In this document: positions 53,300-64,000 of the stretch, one piece after another | Position numbering within the stretch: the first letter of the stretch is position 1 | Layout of the letters: every line of letters starts with the position of its first letter | Origin: Rhipicephalus microplus | Taxonomy: Eukaryota; Arthropoda; Arachnida; Ixodida; Ixodidae | Assembly (NCBI RefSeq): GCF_043290135.1 | Contig: NC_134702.1 | Location: forward strand, 86,886,317-86,950,316 | DNA: 64,000 bases | Reading direction: 5' to 3' | The notes under the pieces: model-generated | The model's input: only the letters and a program-made list of their open reading frames with translations | What the model was told of the DNA's origin: nothing | Databases searched by the model: none | Made by a program: the position numbers and the translations under genes

Positions 53300-55010
53300 C
53301 ACGTTTGGTTGGTTGTGGTATCAGCGCCGTTGCTGCAGAGTTCGCTTGATTTCCTTAGCCTAACATGCGAAGTTTCGGAAAATTGCATCGAGCCAATCAC
53401 GAAAATATTAAAAATACTTATTGCAATTCGTTATGCCACGCACAGATATTTCGACGCCAAAATCAAAAATGAAGCTTCAGCCTTTGCTTTTTCCGCCTAT
53501 AACGAACTTACGAGAGTGAAATTTACGCCATTAGATTGTTGATAGTGAGGTTCATTCATCAAAACCAAGTCATTGTTTCTCTTTGCTGCCCCTTTAACGG
53601 AAGCTACTTGGGTTCTTATAAGACATTCAAAATAAAAAAAGCAATAGCTCAGCACTTCAAAGGATCGAATTCGTCTTCTTGTGCGTAAGTTCTGACCCAT
53701 GTACTTCCTTTCCCTAGAATAGCTTAAACGATCCTTGCCTTACTTTTCTGCATCACAGTCATCTCCCGCTCTCTCTCTATCTTTCAATCTCTTAAAATTG
53801 TCCTCTGTGTACACCGTATCATCGCAGAAAAGTGTACCGACACAATATTTCACCGCTGAGATAGCTTTCCTGATCGATTGCCGTGAAGATGCGTTTGTAA
53901 CCTACCAAATTACAAGAGTGAATATAACTCGGGAGATTATTGATAATAATTTTAAAATCGCAAGCGTGATGCGGAGCTAAACGCCGCTTTTCGTGACATA
54001 GACATCATGCAAGGAGACATAAAGGTGACCCACAACGACAGAGACGCCACCACTGCGGCAGCGCACCAAGCTGCAGTAGCTAGAGATTGATGACGTCATA
54101 GTCGCCATTGCTGTTTCGGCCACTCTGGTGCCAGCAGGCCACTATTCGGTGGCCCCGCCGCAGTGGTCTAGTGGCTAAGGTACTCAGCTGCTGACGCGCA
54201 GGCGAGTACCTTAGCCACTAAGAACCAGTTTCTAAGAACACATCTACAGGTTGTCCCGTGCAACTTGCTCCATGACTAATTGGGAATGTAATAAAAGTAG
54301 CCTCAGGCCCATATCAATAGGAAGAATCTTGTTTTAATGAGGGTGGATAGTTAATATAGGCAATTTGCAAGACCTTCAACAAATGGACCCCATTGAAGAA
54401 ATTGGCCCCGAATCAACATGTTACACGGCAAATGTCGTCGGAATACGATGGTCTTGCGTCTGGAGAGAGTGAACAAAATGTTTGTTTGATGTTCTACACA
54501 ATAAAATTGTTGCATGGTATTCTAGAGGAGCCACGTTAGAGTGCCTCGAGCGTGCAGCGGAGGCGAACAAACGCATCGAGGCACGTTAGACATGAGCGCC
54601 ATCTGGCAGTTATTTTCGAAAACGAAGAAAGGCGCGCGCACACGTGGAGTAGGATGCGTGCCATTCTGGAAGGCGATAAGGTGTAGAACGCAAAGCGACG
54701 GACAGGTGCCAACACCGTGTCGTCTTAGCAAAGCGTTGGTAACAATTGCCTTTTTGAGCATCACGTTGCACTGTCATCGCAGCGCGATAAGTGCTGCGGC
54801 CCTTAGAATCACTTGTGTGTGCCTTCTCTAGTATAAAGGCACACATACAAAACATCGGCGTGTCGTTATGGTACCTCATATTTGTACAATAATTGATTTT
54901 TAATTGACAATCGCACAAGTATGTACGATGAACCTTGAGCAATATTGGTGGGCGCTGCGGATGGCGTCGATCGTTTGAGGTATCGGTAAGGGCGGACAAA
55001 ACAGACCAGT
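53300..55010. other. intergenic, no gene recognised
   Basis: A/T-rich, with short open frames only, apart from the SINE hairpin entry at 54150-54220. Confidence 0.4.
54150..54220. repeat. two opposed SINE head fragments forming a 17-bp hairpin
   Basis: CGCAGTGGTCTAGTGGCTAA starts the SINE head on the plus strand. TAGTGGCTAAGGTACTC (54169-54185) is then repeated in inverse as GAGTACCTTAGCCACTA (54204-54220) after an 18-nt loop. Confidence 0.85.
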
Positions 55011-55012
55011 GT

Positions 55013-55050
<38 letters not shown>
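55013..55050. repeat. (ACAG)n microsatellite
   Basis: About nine ACAG units. Confidence 0.95.
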
Positions 55051-55146
55051 CAAAATTTTTTTGTCGAAGGTCCCCAAGAAAGACTATCGTCTTTAAAAAA
55101 GCTCCCGGTCACGGGCCAGGCCTGACTGGCCTGTAGTCAGTTCTTC

Positions 55147-55175
55147 ACAACAACAAAAACAACAACAACAACAAC

Positions 55176-55251
<76 letters not shown>
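55147..55251. repeat. (AAC)n/(AAT)n microsatellite
   Basis: CAA units change to about 27 AAT units. It sits beside the SINE copy at 55254, where it may have grown from the SINE's A-rich tail. Confidence 0.95.
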
Positions 55252-55253
55252 GC

Positions 55254-55478
55254 AGCTGTGGTATTACGTCCAGAAACCATGTTGTAACTATAAGAGACGC
55301 CGTAGTGAAGGACTCCGGGAATATGAACCATCTGGTGTTCTTAAACGCGTGCTGACATGGCACAGTACACGGGCATCGACCGTTTCGCCTCCATCGAAAC
55401 GCTCCCGCCATGATCGGGATCGAACCTTCAGGTCAGCGGCCGGGTAGCGTATAGCTAGTGTTCTACCGAGGCGGGCCT
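55254..55478 (-). mobile_element. tRNA-derived SINE (Ruka-like), diverged copy
   Basis: Shares gtaactataagagacgccgt, agtgaaggactccggg and the B-box region (gggatcgaacc on the plus strand) with the other copies. The head is altered (gctagtgttctaccgaggcg). Confidence 0.75.
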
Positions 55479-56868
55479 TTTCCGTAATACGTATCCAAAC
55501 ATTGTCAAAATTTTAGACGCCACTAAGTCCGACAAAACTTTCATTTTCCTCCCAATCGGTGAATGTACAAGTCCAACTGCATAACACATTTTGTTAAGGA
55601 ATTGCGCAACCGGACGCAAATAAGAATTCTGGGCAGCCTTTCAAGCAATAGCAATAACGAGCTGCTTCTGCAGCGTCACGTGGTCATTAAACATAAACAT
55701 TGACCAAGTCAGTGTTTCCACACATCTGCATACTGGGGCGAGCCCGAGCACATTAAGTATACGAGTACGCTAATGAAGTTACGCCTGCATTTTATATAGG
55801 GTAAAATGTCTATGCAGGGCCTCAAAATAGCGGCGCTATTATAAGTAACGTGCAGCTCTTAATACTTCATACAATGACAAGTGCACCAACCATATGTCTC
55901 CATGCAAGTGGTTGCCCAAGACACGTGTTCTGTGCCTCAAGCACCTAATTTATATTCTCTCGAATTTTTAATTAACAAACGACCAACTCACGCCCAGATA
56001 GAACAAGTAGCGTTTTCGGAGTGAGTAATTAGGTAACACGCACAGCCGCTTTCCCTTCGACCATACTGTCGCAAGTGGTTCGCAGTCTGCGGGTGGCACT
56101 CATAGGGCATTTGTCTTTCCGTGACAGCCGCCACCGCATCACTTGGTTCGCTCAGATGCCGCTGCACTCAGTGGCTGCATAAAGGGTGCGCTACATAGAT
56201 GTAGTGGCAATGCGTTGCCTGTTGCTATCCGGGATAAAAAGAGGGAACGACGTTTACGGTTTATAGGAAGAAATATTCGCTGTCAGGGCTTCCACTTCCA
56301 GCCACAAACTGAAAGTAAACAAATCCGAAATGATATCGTCCAAGGTGAACCATAAACTTGTACAGCTGCATGTACAAAAGCGGCTGGAATTGTTCCTCGA
56401 TGTCCAGCGATAGAGCAATATTGACCAAGGAAGCTGTCACAGGACCATGATAAATGTCCACGAAGGAAGAAATGAAATTTCCGGGCACGAAGTTTATTTA
56501 GCGCGTGCTTCGAATGAGCGCAGAAAACTCTCGGTGTTTCCGTAGCTTCGTACGCTGACCCAAATTGTACATGTGCCCACACTCCAACTCGTATGCCTTT
56601 TAACTTTTCTATCCACTATAGCAAGCTAGGCCGTGAATACTAACTCGCAAAGGCACGATAATACACGCATTGACCTCTGAACTTTTTTTTAAGCGAGTGT
56701 TTTCAAGAGTTACCCATTACGGTAGTGGTCGTCTTTTAGGACGTGTGAAAAGCCGTCATGCACGAGTGTATAGAATTCCAGTGAATATAAATACGGCCCT
56801 AAAAAGTGCGCCGCTCACATGCGCATTTCCGCATTTCTTTGTGCTGTTTGCAAGTAACTAGCTGATTC
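55479..56868. other. intergenic, no gene recognised
   Basis: No family signature on either strand. Open frames of 60-100 codons give unrecognisable products. Confidence 0.4.
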
Positions 56869-56880
56869 TCTCTCTATGAT

Positions 56881-57110
56881 ATTTGATTGATATATGAGGT
56901 TTAACGTTCCGAAACCACCATGTGACTATGAGAGACGCCGTAGTGAAGGGCTCCTGAAATTTCGACCACCTTGGGTTCTTTACCATGCACTCAAATCTGA
57001 GCACACGGGCCTACAACATAGAAAATGCAGCCGCCGAAGCCGGGATTCGATCCCGCGACCTACGGGTCAGCAGCCGAGTACCTTAGCCACTAGACCACCA
57101 CGGTGGGGCC
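56881..57110 (-). mobile_element. tRNA-derived SINE (Ruka-like) with 12-bp target duplication
   Basis: A 230-bp insertion flanked by perfect TCTCTCTATGAT (56869-56880 and 57111-57122). On the minus strand the head has TGGTCTAGTGGCTAAGG and GGATCGAATCC, and the tail ends in ATCAA units. A target duplication this long and exact indicates LINE-type retrotransposition and a fairly recent insertion. Confidence 0.93.
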
Positions 57111-57134
57111 TCTCTCTATGATGAGCACTAAGTA

Positions 57135-57153
57135 ACATATATATATATATATG
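57135..57153. repeat. (TA)n run
   Basis: Short AT dinucleotide run. Confidence 0.85.
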
Positions 57154-57656
57154 GTGCATTTTTCTCAATGTTTAACTGCTGCTCGTAGGAAAAATTATCT
57201 ACCGAAGTACCATATCTAGATAAGAGTTATTCTTAAGCTTAATCTTACATTAAAAGGCCGCGGTATTTACATCACATCGCAAATTATTATTAACACTACA
57301 TAAGATAACTTCGTGTATACTACCAACATGGTGTTGAATTATATTGCCACAGGAAATAACCATTGCTCCGCGCAGCGCGAACGTTGGGAACCAGAGAAAC
57401 GCTAACGGCACGACTACGAGCGACGAAGCCAGCCGCAATGCACGAGCCGGCCCTGCATGCGCCCGGTACTCCGCCGAACAGCCAACGCGCGTGAAGAAGA
57501 AGACAATGAGGGTGCTCGAGGCAGAGGCTCACGAGGTCTACTGCCCTTGGATCTTCTTGATTTCTGTGCGTCGTTCACTTTGGGCACAAGTTCACCCTCA
57601 ATTTCACCGTGTAAATAGAACATCGTTGTTGAGGCTGCTACATTCATTACATTTTC

Positions 57657-57667
57657 TGGTGGAGGTG
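57657..57667 (+). other. primer binding site, fourth element
   Basis: TGGTGGAGGTG, the same 11 bases as in the inner element. It lies about 190 nt before the gag start. Confidence 0.6.
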
Positions 57668-57848
57668 CTGGGTAGATGATTCAACCCCCACGAGAGAGCG
57701 AAGTCCAAGCCCTGACCATCCGCAAGCCGTGGAGCGTACGCCGGTGCACCAACGGATCAGTCACCGTATTCGAGGGGATTCACCAGAATTTGGACCACTT
57801 CCCCCTGTGCCAAGGGTATCAGCGACGGAAACAAGAAACGCCACCACC

Positions 57849-59062
57849 ATGACTAGCCAAGTTGCACCATCACAGCTCATTGTCAGCCAGCCCACCATAC
57901 CGAAGGTGTTCCATGGTGACCCGTCCGAGCACGCCGAAGACTGGCTGGATCATTTCGAGAGGGTGGCGAACATAAACCAATGGAACGAAGCAGGCAAGTT
58001 GCGCAACGTATACGTCGCTTTGAAGACGCAGCGCGAATGTGGTACGAAAACCACGACGCATCTTCGACGTCCTGGGAAGAGTTCCGGCGGCAGCTACTGT
58101 GTACGTTTGGCAACAATGATCGCCGGGAAAAGGCAGAAGCAGCTTTTCGTGCACAGAATCAACGCAAAAATGAGACTGTCGCTACGTACATAGAAGACAT
58201 GTCCCGCCTGTTCAAGCGAGCTGATCCCAACATGACTGAAGACAAGAAGGTGCGTCATCTCATGCATAGGGTAAAACAAGAGCTGTTTGCGGGACTCGTT
58301 CGCAATCCGCCGCGCACTGTTGCCGAGTTTCGGTCGGAAGCAACAATAATAGAAACGACGCTGCAGCAGAGAGCTCGGCAATACAATCGTGACGTAGCCT
58401 GTACATCAGCGGGGGTCTTCTCGGCAAACGTTGTCGATAATCTTGACACTCTGCGGGAGCTCGTCCGGTCAGTTGTCAGGGAGGAACTACGCAAGCTGCA
58501 GCCACCCGCTTCACCGGAACTGTCTATTGCGGATGTTGTCCGAGAAGAAATTCGGCAGGCCATACGGGAGCCGCAAAGGGATGCACCACCGACACGACGC
58601 GCGGTAACTTATTCTGAGGTGCTCAGGCAGCCTGCTGTCCACTGTGCGCCTATCGAGACACCTGGTATACTTACGCACCGACAACACGTAGCCCGCGCCA
58701 TATCGTAGAGGCAACTCGCCGCGCACCTCTTCCAACAGAGACAAGACCTCGAAAAAGGCGATGTATGGTGAGATACGGAACGTAGGCCCCTGTGCTTCCA
58801 CTGTGGAGAGGCTGGCCATCTTTACCGGTTTTGCCGATATCGTCAAGCTGGTCTTCAAGGATTTGCGGTCAACACACCGTGTCCGCGAAACGGCGAAAGG
58901 CCGTCCTACATCGAGGAATACCTGTGCTCACGTCAGATCTTCGACCTGCATCGTCGTCATCAACCGCGGTCACCATTCCCTCTACGTCAGCGCTCGCCAA
59001 GCCCACGTTCCTTTCCAAATGCACCTAGGCATCGTTCGCCTAGTCCGAACCCGGGAAACTGA
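57849..59062 (+). pseudogene. gag: fourth element gag, frameshifted
   Basis: Starts MTSQVAPSQL. The capsid-like region begins EDWLDHFERVANINQWN. A single-base loss near 58022 moves the frame (EDAARMWYENHDASSTSWEEF, VATYIEDMSRLF). Two more frame changes lie between about 58640 and 58780, before an intact knuckle CFHCGEAGHLYRFC. An Arg/Ser/Pro tail (RSPSPRSFPNAPRHRSPSP) and the stop TGA 59060-59062 directly after GGGAAAC follow. It includes the REE-type linker (LRELVRSVVREELRKL). Confidence 0.85.
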
Positions 59063-59117
59063 AGTGGGCGACCTTTGTAGGCGAGGCCACTGGTGATTCG
59101 AAATACGAAGATCCTCC
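59053..59117 (+). promoter_or_regulatory. predicted -1 frameshift signal, fourth element (degenerate)
   Basis: GGGAAAC (59053-59059) is followed at once by TGA. A 5-bp stem AGTGG/CCACT (59087-59091 is the 3' arm) encloses a loop ending GCGAGG. TCCTCC (59112-59117) lies exactly 20 nt past the stem, as in the other three elements. The spacer before the stem is only 3 nt, so this copy is less convincing. Confidence 0.5.
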
Positions 59118-60306
59118 ACTGCGACACCAGCGTGACGACGATGACGACTGTATCCAGGTAAAGAAGTGCAGTAATGAGAAGATAACTTCAGACTTGCCGT
59201 TGGTAATTGACGGGCTAGAGGTCATGGCTTCAATCGATACCGGTGCGGATTACTCTGTGATAAGCTACGATTTAGCGAAGTGCCTCAGGAAAGTTCTTAC
59301 CGAATGGAGTGGACCTCAAGTACGTACGGCAGGTGGTCACCTTATTACGCCTCTCGGCAGATGCGCCGCAAGAGTTGAGATATGACGTTTTACTTACGTT
59401 GGGGACTGTTGTCCTGCCCGTATGTTCGAGAGAAGTTATACTCGGAATGAATTTTCTGCAAGCAAATGGTGCCATTATTAATTTGCAGAGGTCGAGCGTG
59501 TCATTTTCGACGGAACAAGCTATAAAGGTAGCTCGAGCAGACGAGCAATACACCACTCCACTGCGCGTCGTCGATGATGATGTGACTGTACCGCCGCATA
59601 GCAGTGTAATGGTTCTAGTCAGAAATAATATGTTTGGCGACTACGAAGGTGTGGCAGACAACAACATGAATGTTTTCCTGAAAAGAGGTGTTTGTGTGGT
59701 GAGAGGGATTATCCAGCTACGAAACGGGTATGCAAACGTCCTCCTGACAAATTTTGGGAACGAATTCCAGCACATCGCAAAGGGGACAGCCATAGTCTTT
59801 CTTTATGAGGTTTGTGAAGCCACAGAAATATGCCGCCTTGAGACAACGTCAACGGATATGAAACCAACATCTGATGTCTGCGACGTAATATCCGTAAATC
59901 CTAATCTTTCAGTGATCCAACGTCAAGAACTAAACGACCTTGTACGGGAATTTGGCAGCTGTTTCTCCAATAGTTCAAAGGTACGACGCACAACCATTGC
60001 AAAACACAGGATCGTAACAGACGAGACAACCAGGCCGGTCCACCAGCACCCGTACCGCGTTTCACCAAAAGAAAAGGAAGCCATCAAGAATCAAGTGCAG
60101 GAGATGCTTGAAGATGATGTTATTCAACCTTCTAGCAGTCCGTGGGCATCTCCTGTAGTACTTGTCAAGAAGAAGGATAACACGCTAAGGTTTTGCGTCC
60201 ACTATTGGAAATCAAATGCTGTGACTAAACGGGATGTATATCCCCTCCCGCGTATTGACGACACATTAGACAGACTTCGGTGTGCCAAGTTCTTTTCATC
60301 ACTAGA
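59053..60306 (+). pseudogene. pol: fourth element pol, protease and start of RT only
   Basis: The -1 frame from the heptamer leads to the protease (SIDTGADYSVIS). A frame change near 59385 is followed by REVILGMNFLQANGA and the connection to RT (HRIVTDETTRPVHQHPYRVS, SSPWASPVVLVKKKDNTLRF, PLPRIDDTLDRL, FFSSLD). After FFSSLD the sequence is unrelated. No YxDD box, RNase H or integrase is present. In the RT, the usual VDYR reads VHYW. Confidence 0.85.
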
Positions 60307-63300
60307 CATTATTGAAATTAAATTTTTTGGTAACAGTAATACTATTATTATTGGAGCCTTGCGTCTCAAGATGCTTGGCAATAGTACAGCAGAACAAAAA
60401 AGAAACACTGTCAACAAACGAACTAAAGAACGCTAGTTTTTTACTTTAGGAAGGAGTACAGTACGGTTTTCGAGCACAGATCACGTCAGTAAAACGTGCT
60501 GTCACTTTTATTGTACCGTCGCTGAAACAAATGAGGACCGACATTTCTTCGTTCTACTCAATTACGCAAAGGAAAATATGGTTGTGCAATACAACAAATG
60601 GAGCCTGAAGACACGGAGAAGTACAAGTAGGAACCTACTCGTTTCTTTACAAGTATGAATCGAAACCCCAGTAGGAAGATTTATTGAATCCATTAGCTAA
60701 ATATGAAATATCGGATGTTCAAAGCAGCTTAAGCGGAAAATCTAATAAGAAGAATAAAGTTTTCCTCAAGTGTGCCAAGAGTTAAGGCGGCGAAATTGTT
60801 CTGCTCTCTTTATTGTATCTGTCACGTCCATTAAGCTGATGGGCCGCGCATCGCTGTTTCCTTCGTTACATGTTCAAAACAGTTTTATCAGCCCTCACTC
60901 GCGACTATAAAATGCAGTACCTCGAGTTTCATCAGAGATAAGTGAACAGCCCGGCATACGCGAAACTCAACGAGCCTTAATTACGTGACTTTGATCTTGC
61001 GCGCACGTATATTTATTTATTCACCAGAAACGCTTAAAAATTAGCTATGTTCGAGTTCAGGAAACTCACGAAACGTTTACTGCAATTTTTTGTCGATCAT
61101 GTCACATGAAACTTTTAAGAATACTTACGCACAATATATTCTATGTAAATTACTCTGACAATATTTTTAAAGCGCATTGATTAAAAGTTCAAACTTTGCC
61201 GCAGGTTTAAAGCTGAAGTAACAGTTTCATCACGTGGAAAATTAGAGTGAGTCAGCACTTTTCTGGGATTTCTCGTCTTTCTGCGGACGAAGTTTTGATT
61301 TTGTGAACAAGAATGGCTGTTGAAGAGTCTGCCGGGGCACTGCAAAGCAGGCCGTTGCTGTGACTGCCAAATAAAAACGACCATTCGCCATGAAGCGTAA
61401 CTAACCAAGTCACAAACATAAAAAACCAAGGCTATCAGACGAAGACAAACATAAAATTTAAACGGAACAAGGCAACTGAGTGGTGATAGAGTGAAGATAA
61501 ACGCTACGGGATTTATTTAGAAGGCCTCTAGGTGAGCTTATGGCGTGCGTTTATTTAGACCCGTACGCCTTAATTCATTTATACCGGCTATAGGATGCCT
61601 TCATTAGGATTCAATCAATTCATTTAGACGAGCTAGGACGCTTTAAATTTCCCTGGCATCACGCAGTACAACGACCTCCAACAATTCACCTCTGTTGAAA
61701 TGTGACCGGTGCGGCCAAGATCGAAACCTTGTCTTTTCAATCAGTGGCCGAGAACTGTAGCCACCAAGTCGCCATGGTGGCACAAGATTACTGGCACAGA
61801 ATCGATAGTAATCAAACAGGCAAAATCAAATCCGTCGAAACTTAAACAAAATACGACCGAGAGAACAATGGTGAGACTAAGCAGAAATTATGCTATGACC
61901 CAATACGGTACCGAAAGGAATTTTCGCGGATTACGTGAAAATACGCTACGAATATTTCTTAACAAGAAATTGACAAAGACGGTCAGGATTGTGACATATA
62001 AGCATATACGAGCGAAGCTGAATTCACGTTTCACGTGTGGACGCATGTCCGCGTGTTTTTCTGGCGTGAGCGCTTGACGTTCATCATCAGAGGTCTACAT
62101 TTTCGACGCAGTCTCCACATTTTCACGGTCTTTGCCTTTGCTTCATATAGAATCACAGCACCTCCACACGAAAAGCAAGTACAGAAAGAACACGAAACAC
62201 ATCGCTTATATTTCATGTTCCTTCTTTTCTCTTTATATCTTGGTCACCCTGCCAGTCCATAAGGACAACCAAATTGCCCAGCCTTCAGTCTTTTTATAAT
62301 TACGTCGAAATTACTGCTTTTATTCGAGTCATGGGTCTCTTCGCCTGTCTGCTTTATCACTTCTCTATTCAGACGTGAACGCACTGCGTCGTCTTTGCGC
62401 CTCGCCTTCTTTTTGTGTCAGAGCTCTATGTCATACTACAACAGCACCATCACACGATATCGAAGCAAGCGCCGCTGTGTGGGCGCACTCCGCCTGCAAC
62501 CTTGTCTACATCTTTTGGTTCGCAATTGGTTCTGTACATGCGGACGCGATCCATTCTGATCACTACCTCCCTTGCACCCGCCTCAAGCATAGGAAGTGAT
62601 GCGTTAAATGTATACAGGTTTCGAGATGTACATATACAACCTTTGACTATGCATAAAACTTTCAACATGTCGACAGCTTTAGGGCACATACACACACAGT
62701 CAACGCACGCGATGATGCCTACAGCTTCGCCGTCAAAACATGGGGATGAGTTAAGATATTCATCCAGGCACACAGACGTATACACAGAAAAAATAGGTGC
62801 TATGCTAAAAAAATTACTTTTTTAAAGGTGAACTTTCTTCAACAATGTAAAAGCAAATATTGCACGAAGCTTACCTTCAGTTCGAGCCACGCGCTTCAGT
62901 TTTTCATTCAGTTCAACAAATGTGATGTTGAAAGTTTTCAAGGCGTATACTTAAAATTTCTCGGCAGTGACGGAATGCAATCGTTTTTGGAACGACTGTG
63001 CAATTTCGCTGTGGTGCAACTTTTAGCATTGAACAAAAATACGCAAAACTAAAACGACAAAACATACGAGGAAAGAAAAAAAGGAGGCCCTCATTGCGAT
63101 GGATGTGAGTAGACACTTCAGTGTAGGATAAAAATTCCTTTTTTGGTATTTCGTGTACTTGCTCTGCGGCTAAGCAGCAAAATGATCGCGACCCAACAGA
63201 TCGCTACCGATGTTCCGGAAAGAAGGTTCTGTGGTGAAATGGGTGATTCCTGGGGACGTGAAAAAAAGTAAATTTTTGTTAGTTCCAGTCACCTGAGTAC

Positions 63301-63374
63301 AGCCCAGCCCCGGCCAAAGTGCTAAACAGAAACTGTAGTAATAGGGCAAATGAACACAACCAACTACGAAAATT
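60307..63374. other. intergenic, no gene recognised
   Basis: A/T-rich sequence. The minus frame at 62450-62785 is Cys-rich in its first half (ACVDCVCMCPK, then CIVKGCICTS) but I recognise no family. A tRNA-like SINE relic is listed separately. Confidence 0.4.
61690..61790 (-). repeat. possible SINE head relic
   Basis: ccaagatcgaaacc and gtagccaccaagtcgccatg, in that order, resemble the B-box and A-box region of the Ruka-like SINE on the minus strand. The tail is not recognisable. Confidence 0.4.
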
Positions 63375-63449
63375 CATCGCATATTCACGTAATGAATGAT
63401 GATAAGTGGGGCGAAGCATCGATTCGTCCGTCCGTCCGTCCGTCCGTCC

Positions 63450-63489
<40 letters not shown>

Positions 63490-63525
63490 GTCTGTCTGTC
63501 CGTCCGTCCATCCGTCTGTCCGTCC

Positions 63526-63556
<31 letters not shown>

Positions 63557-63680
63557 CATGCGTACGTGCGTGTGTTCGTCCATCCGTTTGTCTGTGCATG
63601 CGTCTATGCACCAGTCCGCGCGTCCGTCCCTCTGTCTCTCTGTCTGCGTGTCTGCATCTTTGTCTATCTGGCGACGAGCA
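63375..63680 (+). repeat. VNTR repeat, left part with GTCC/GTCT array
   Basis: Starts atgaatgatgataagtgggg and GGGGCGAAGC (63408-63417), as in the other copies. About 250 bp of GTCC, GTCT and GTGC units follow. The right-hand end of the family is not seen before the window ends. The long frames across it on both strands are repeat artefacts. Confidence 0.85.
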
Positions 63681-64000
63681 CAAGCCACCGCGGTCCTCCA
63701 CTCCGCTTTGTCCATGTTTCATCAACGAGGCGACGAGAACGAACCGTCACGGTGCTCCGCGCCCACAACTCTATTTCGTCTATGCACCACCAATAATCCG
63801 CCACGTACGGCGACGATCCAGGAGACGGACAGGCACTCCTTCCTCGCGCACCCAGGCACTTACCGCGCAGCAGCTATTCGGAGAGTAGCGGTACAGCGCC
63901 ATCTGAAATATACTTACTCAACTGCAGTTTATATGTATTTCGATGAGACAGCGCCGTCTAATATACTGTTAGGGGGATACTGCCTTCCATTTTTTCTCGC
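63681..64000. other. window end, no gene recognised
   Basis: A GC-rich stretch to about 63890 and then A/T-rich DNA. Nothing assignable. Confidence 0.35.

Larger units (their letters stand above)
57331..60306 (+). mobile_element. fourth Ty3/gypsy element, degraded and truncated in RT
   Basis: The primer site TGGTGGAGGTG is at 57657-57667, so a 5' LTR should end at about 57651 (CA). Its start is a guess, as no second LTR is present. Gag and pol follow in the usual order. The GGGAAAC/TGA junction is shared with the inner element. Homology stops after FFSSLD in the RT at about 60306 and is replaced by unrelated A/T-rich DNA. Confidence 0.8.

Noticed and set aside
57331..57651. Exact 5' LTR for the fourth element
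   Set aside because: No second LTR is present to define the start; only the end is suggested by the primer site.
63279..63888. Frames of 113-160 codons at the window end
   Set aside because: Products of the GTCC/GTCT array; not genes.

Overview
The window is eukaryotic, intron-era arthropod DNA that is almost entirely transposable elements. The best guess for the source is a hard (ixodid, probably metastriate) tick. The reasons are repeated copies of a tRNA-derived SINE that I recognise as the tick Ruka-like type, GGGGCGAAGC-ended VNTR repeats, abundant tetranucleotide arrays, and Ty3/gypsy and I-group LINE elements of arthropod type. This assignment is inference. I found no convincing host protein-coding gene, rRNA or functional tRNA. 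By my count about 40 of the 64 kb is recognisable mobile DNA.

Layout. 0-2.5 kb: a short VNTR repeat, an RTE LINE tail, a 36-bp perfect inverted repeat and a TG array. 2.5-13.8 kb: a three-level nest. A VNTR repeat on the minus strand is split by a Ty3/gypsy element (outer, 3258-13563), which is itself split by a second Ty3/gypsy element (inner, 4317-9529). Every junction has LTR ends and a 4-bp target duplication. 14.0-19.35 kb: a third Ty3/gypsy element on the plus strand, with near-identical LTRs but broken gag and pol. 19.4-28.6 kb: old intergenic DNA with SINE pieces and microsatellites. 28.6-31.4 kb: a degenerate K02A2.6-like gypsy remnant. 31.7-48.6 kb: two copies of a satellite-like repeat, one carrying a 279-bp MITE and one split by a full-length I-group LINE (C, 41899-47633). 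Between them lies a second full-length I-group LINE (A, 33020-39929), itself interrupted by an antisense LINE fragment (B), then a VNTR repeat and an L1/Tx1-like RT fragment. 48.6-57.3 kb: CR1/Jockey-like tails, SINEs and microsatellites. 57.3-60.3 kb: a fourth, older Ty3/gypsy element truncated in the reverse transcriptase. 60.3-64 kb: unassigned DNA and a terminal VNTR.

How the genes work together: each Ty3/gypsy element has gag (CCHC knuckle, RS-rich tail) followed by pol (protease, RT, RNase H, integrase) in the -1 frame, and none has an env. In all four, gag stops directly after a GGRAAAC heptamer. In at least three, the heptamer is followed at fixed spacing by a hairpin whose GGAGG-containing loop can pair with a CCUC-type sequence exactly 20 nt downstream. 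This predicted frameshift pseudoknot, kept with covarying stems across four lineages, is the most interesting signal in the window. The LINEs carry ORF1 (RRM-like plus CCHC plus coiled coil) and ORF2 (endonuclease, RT, RNase H, terminal zinc-binding motif).
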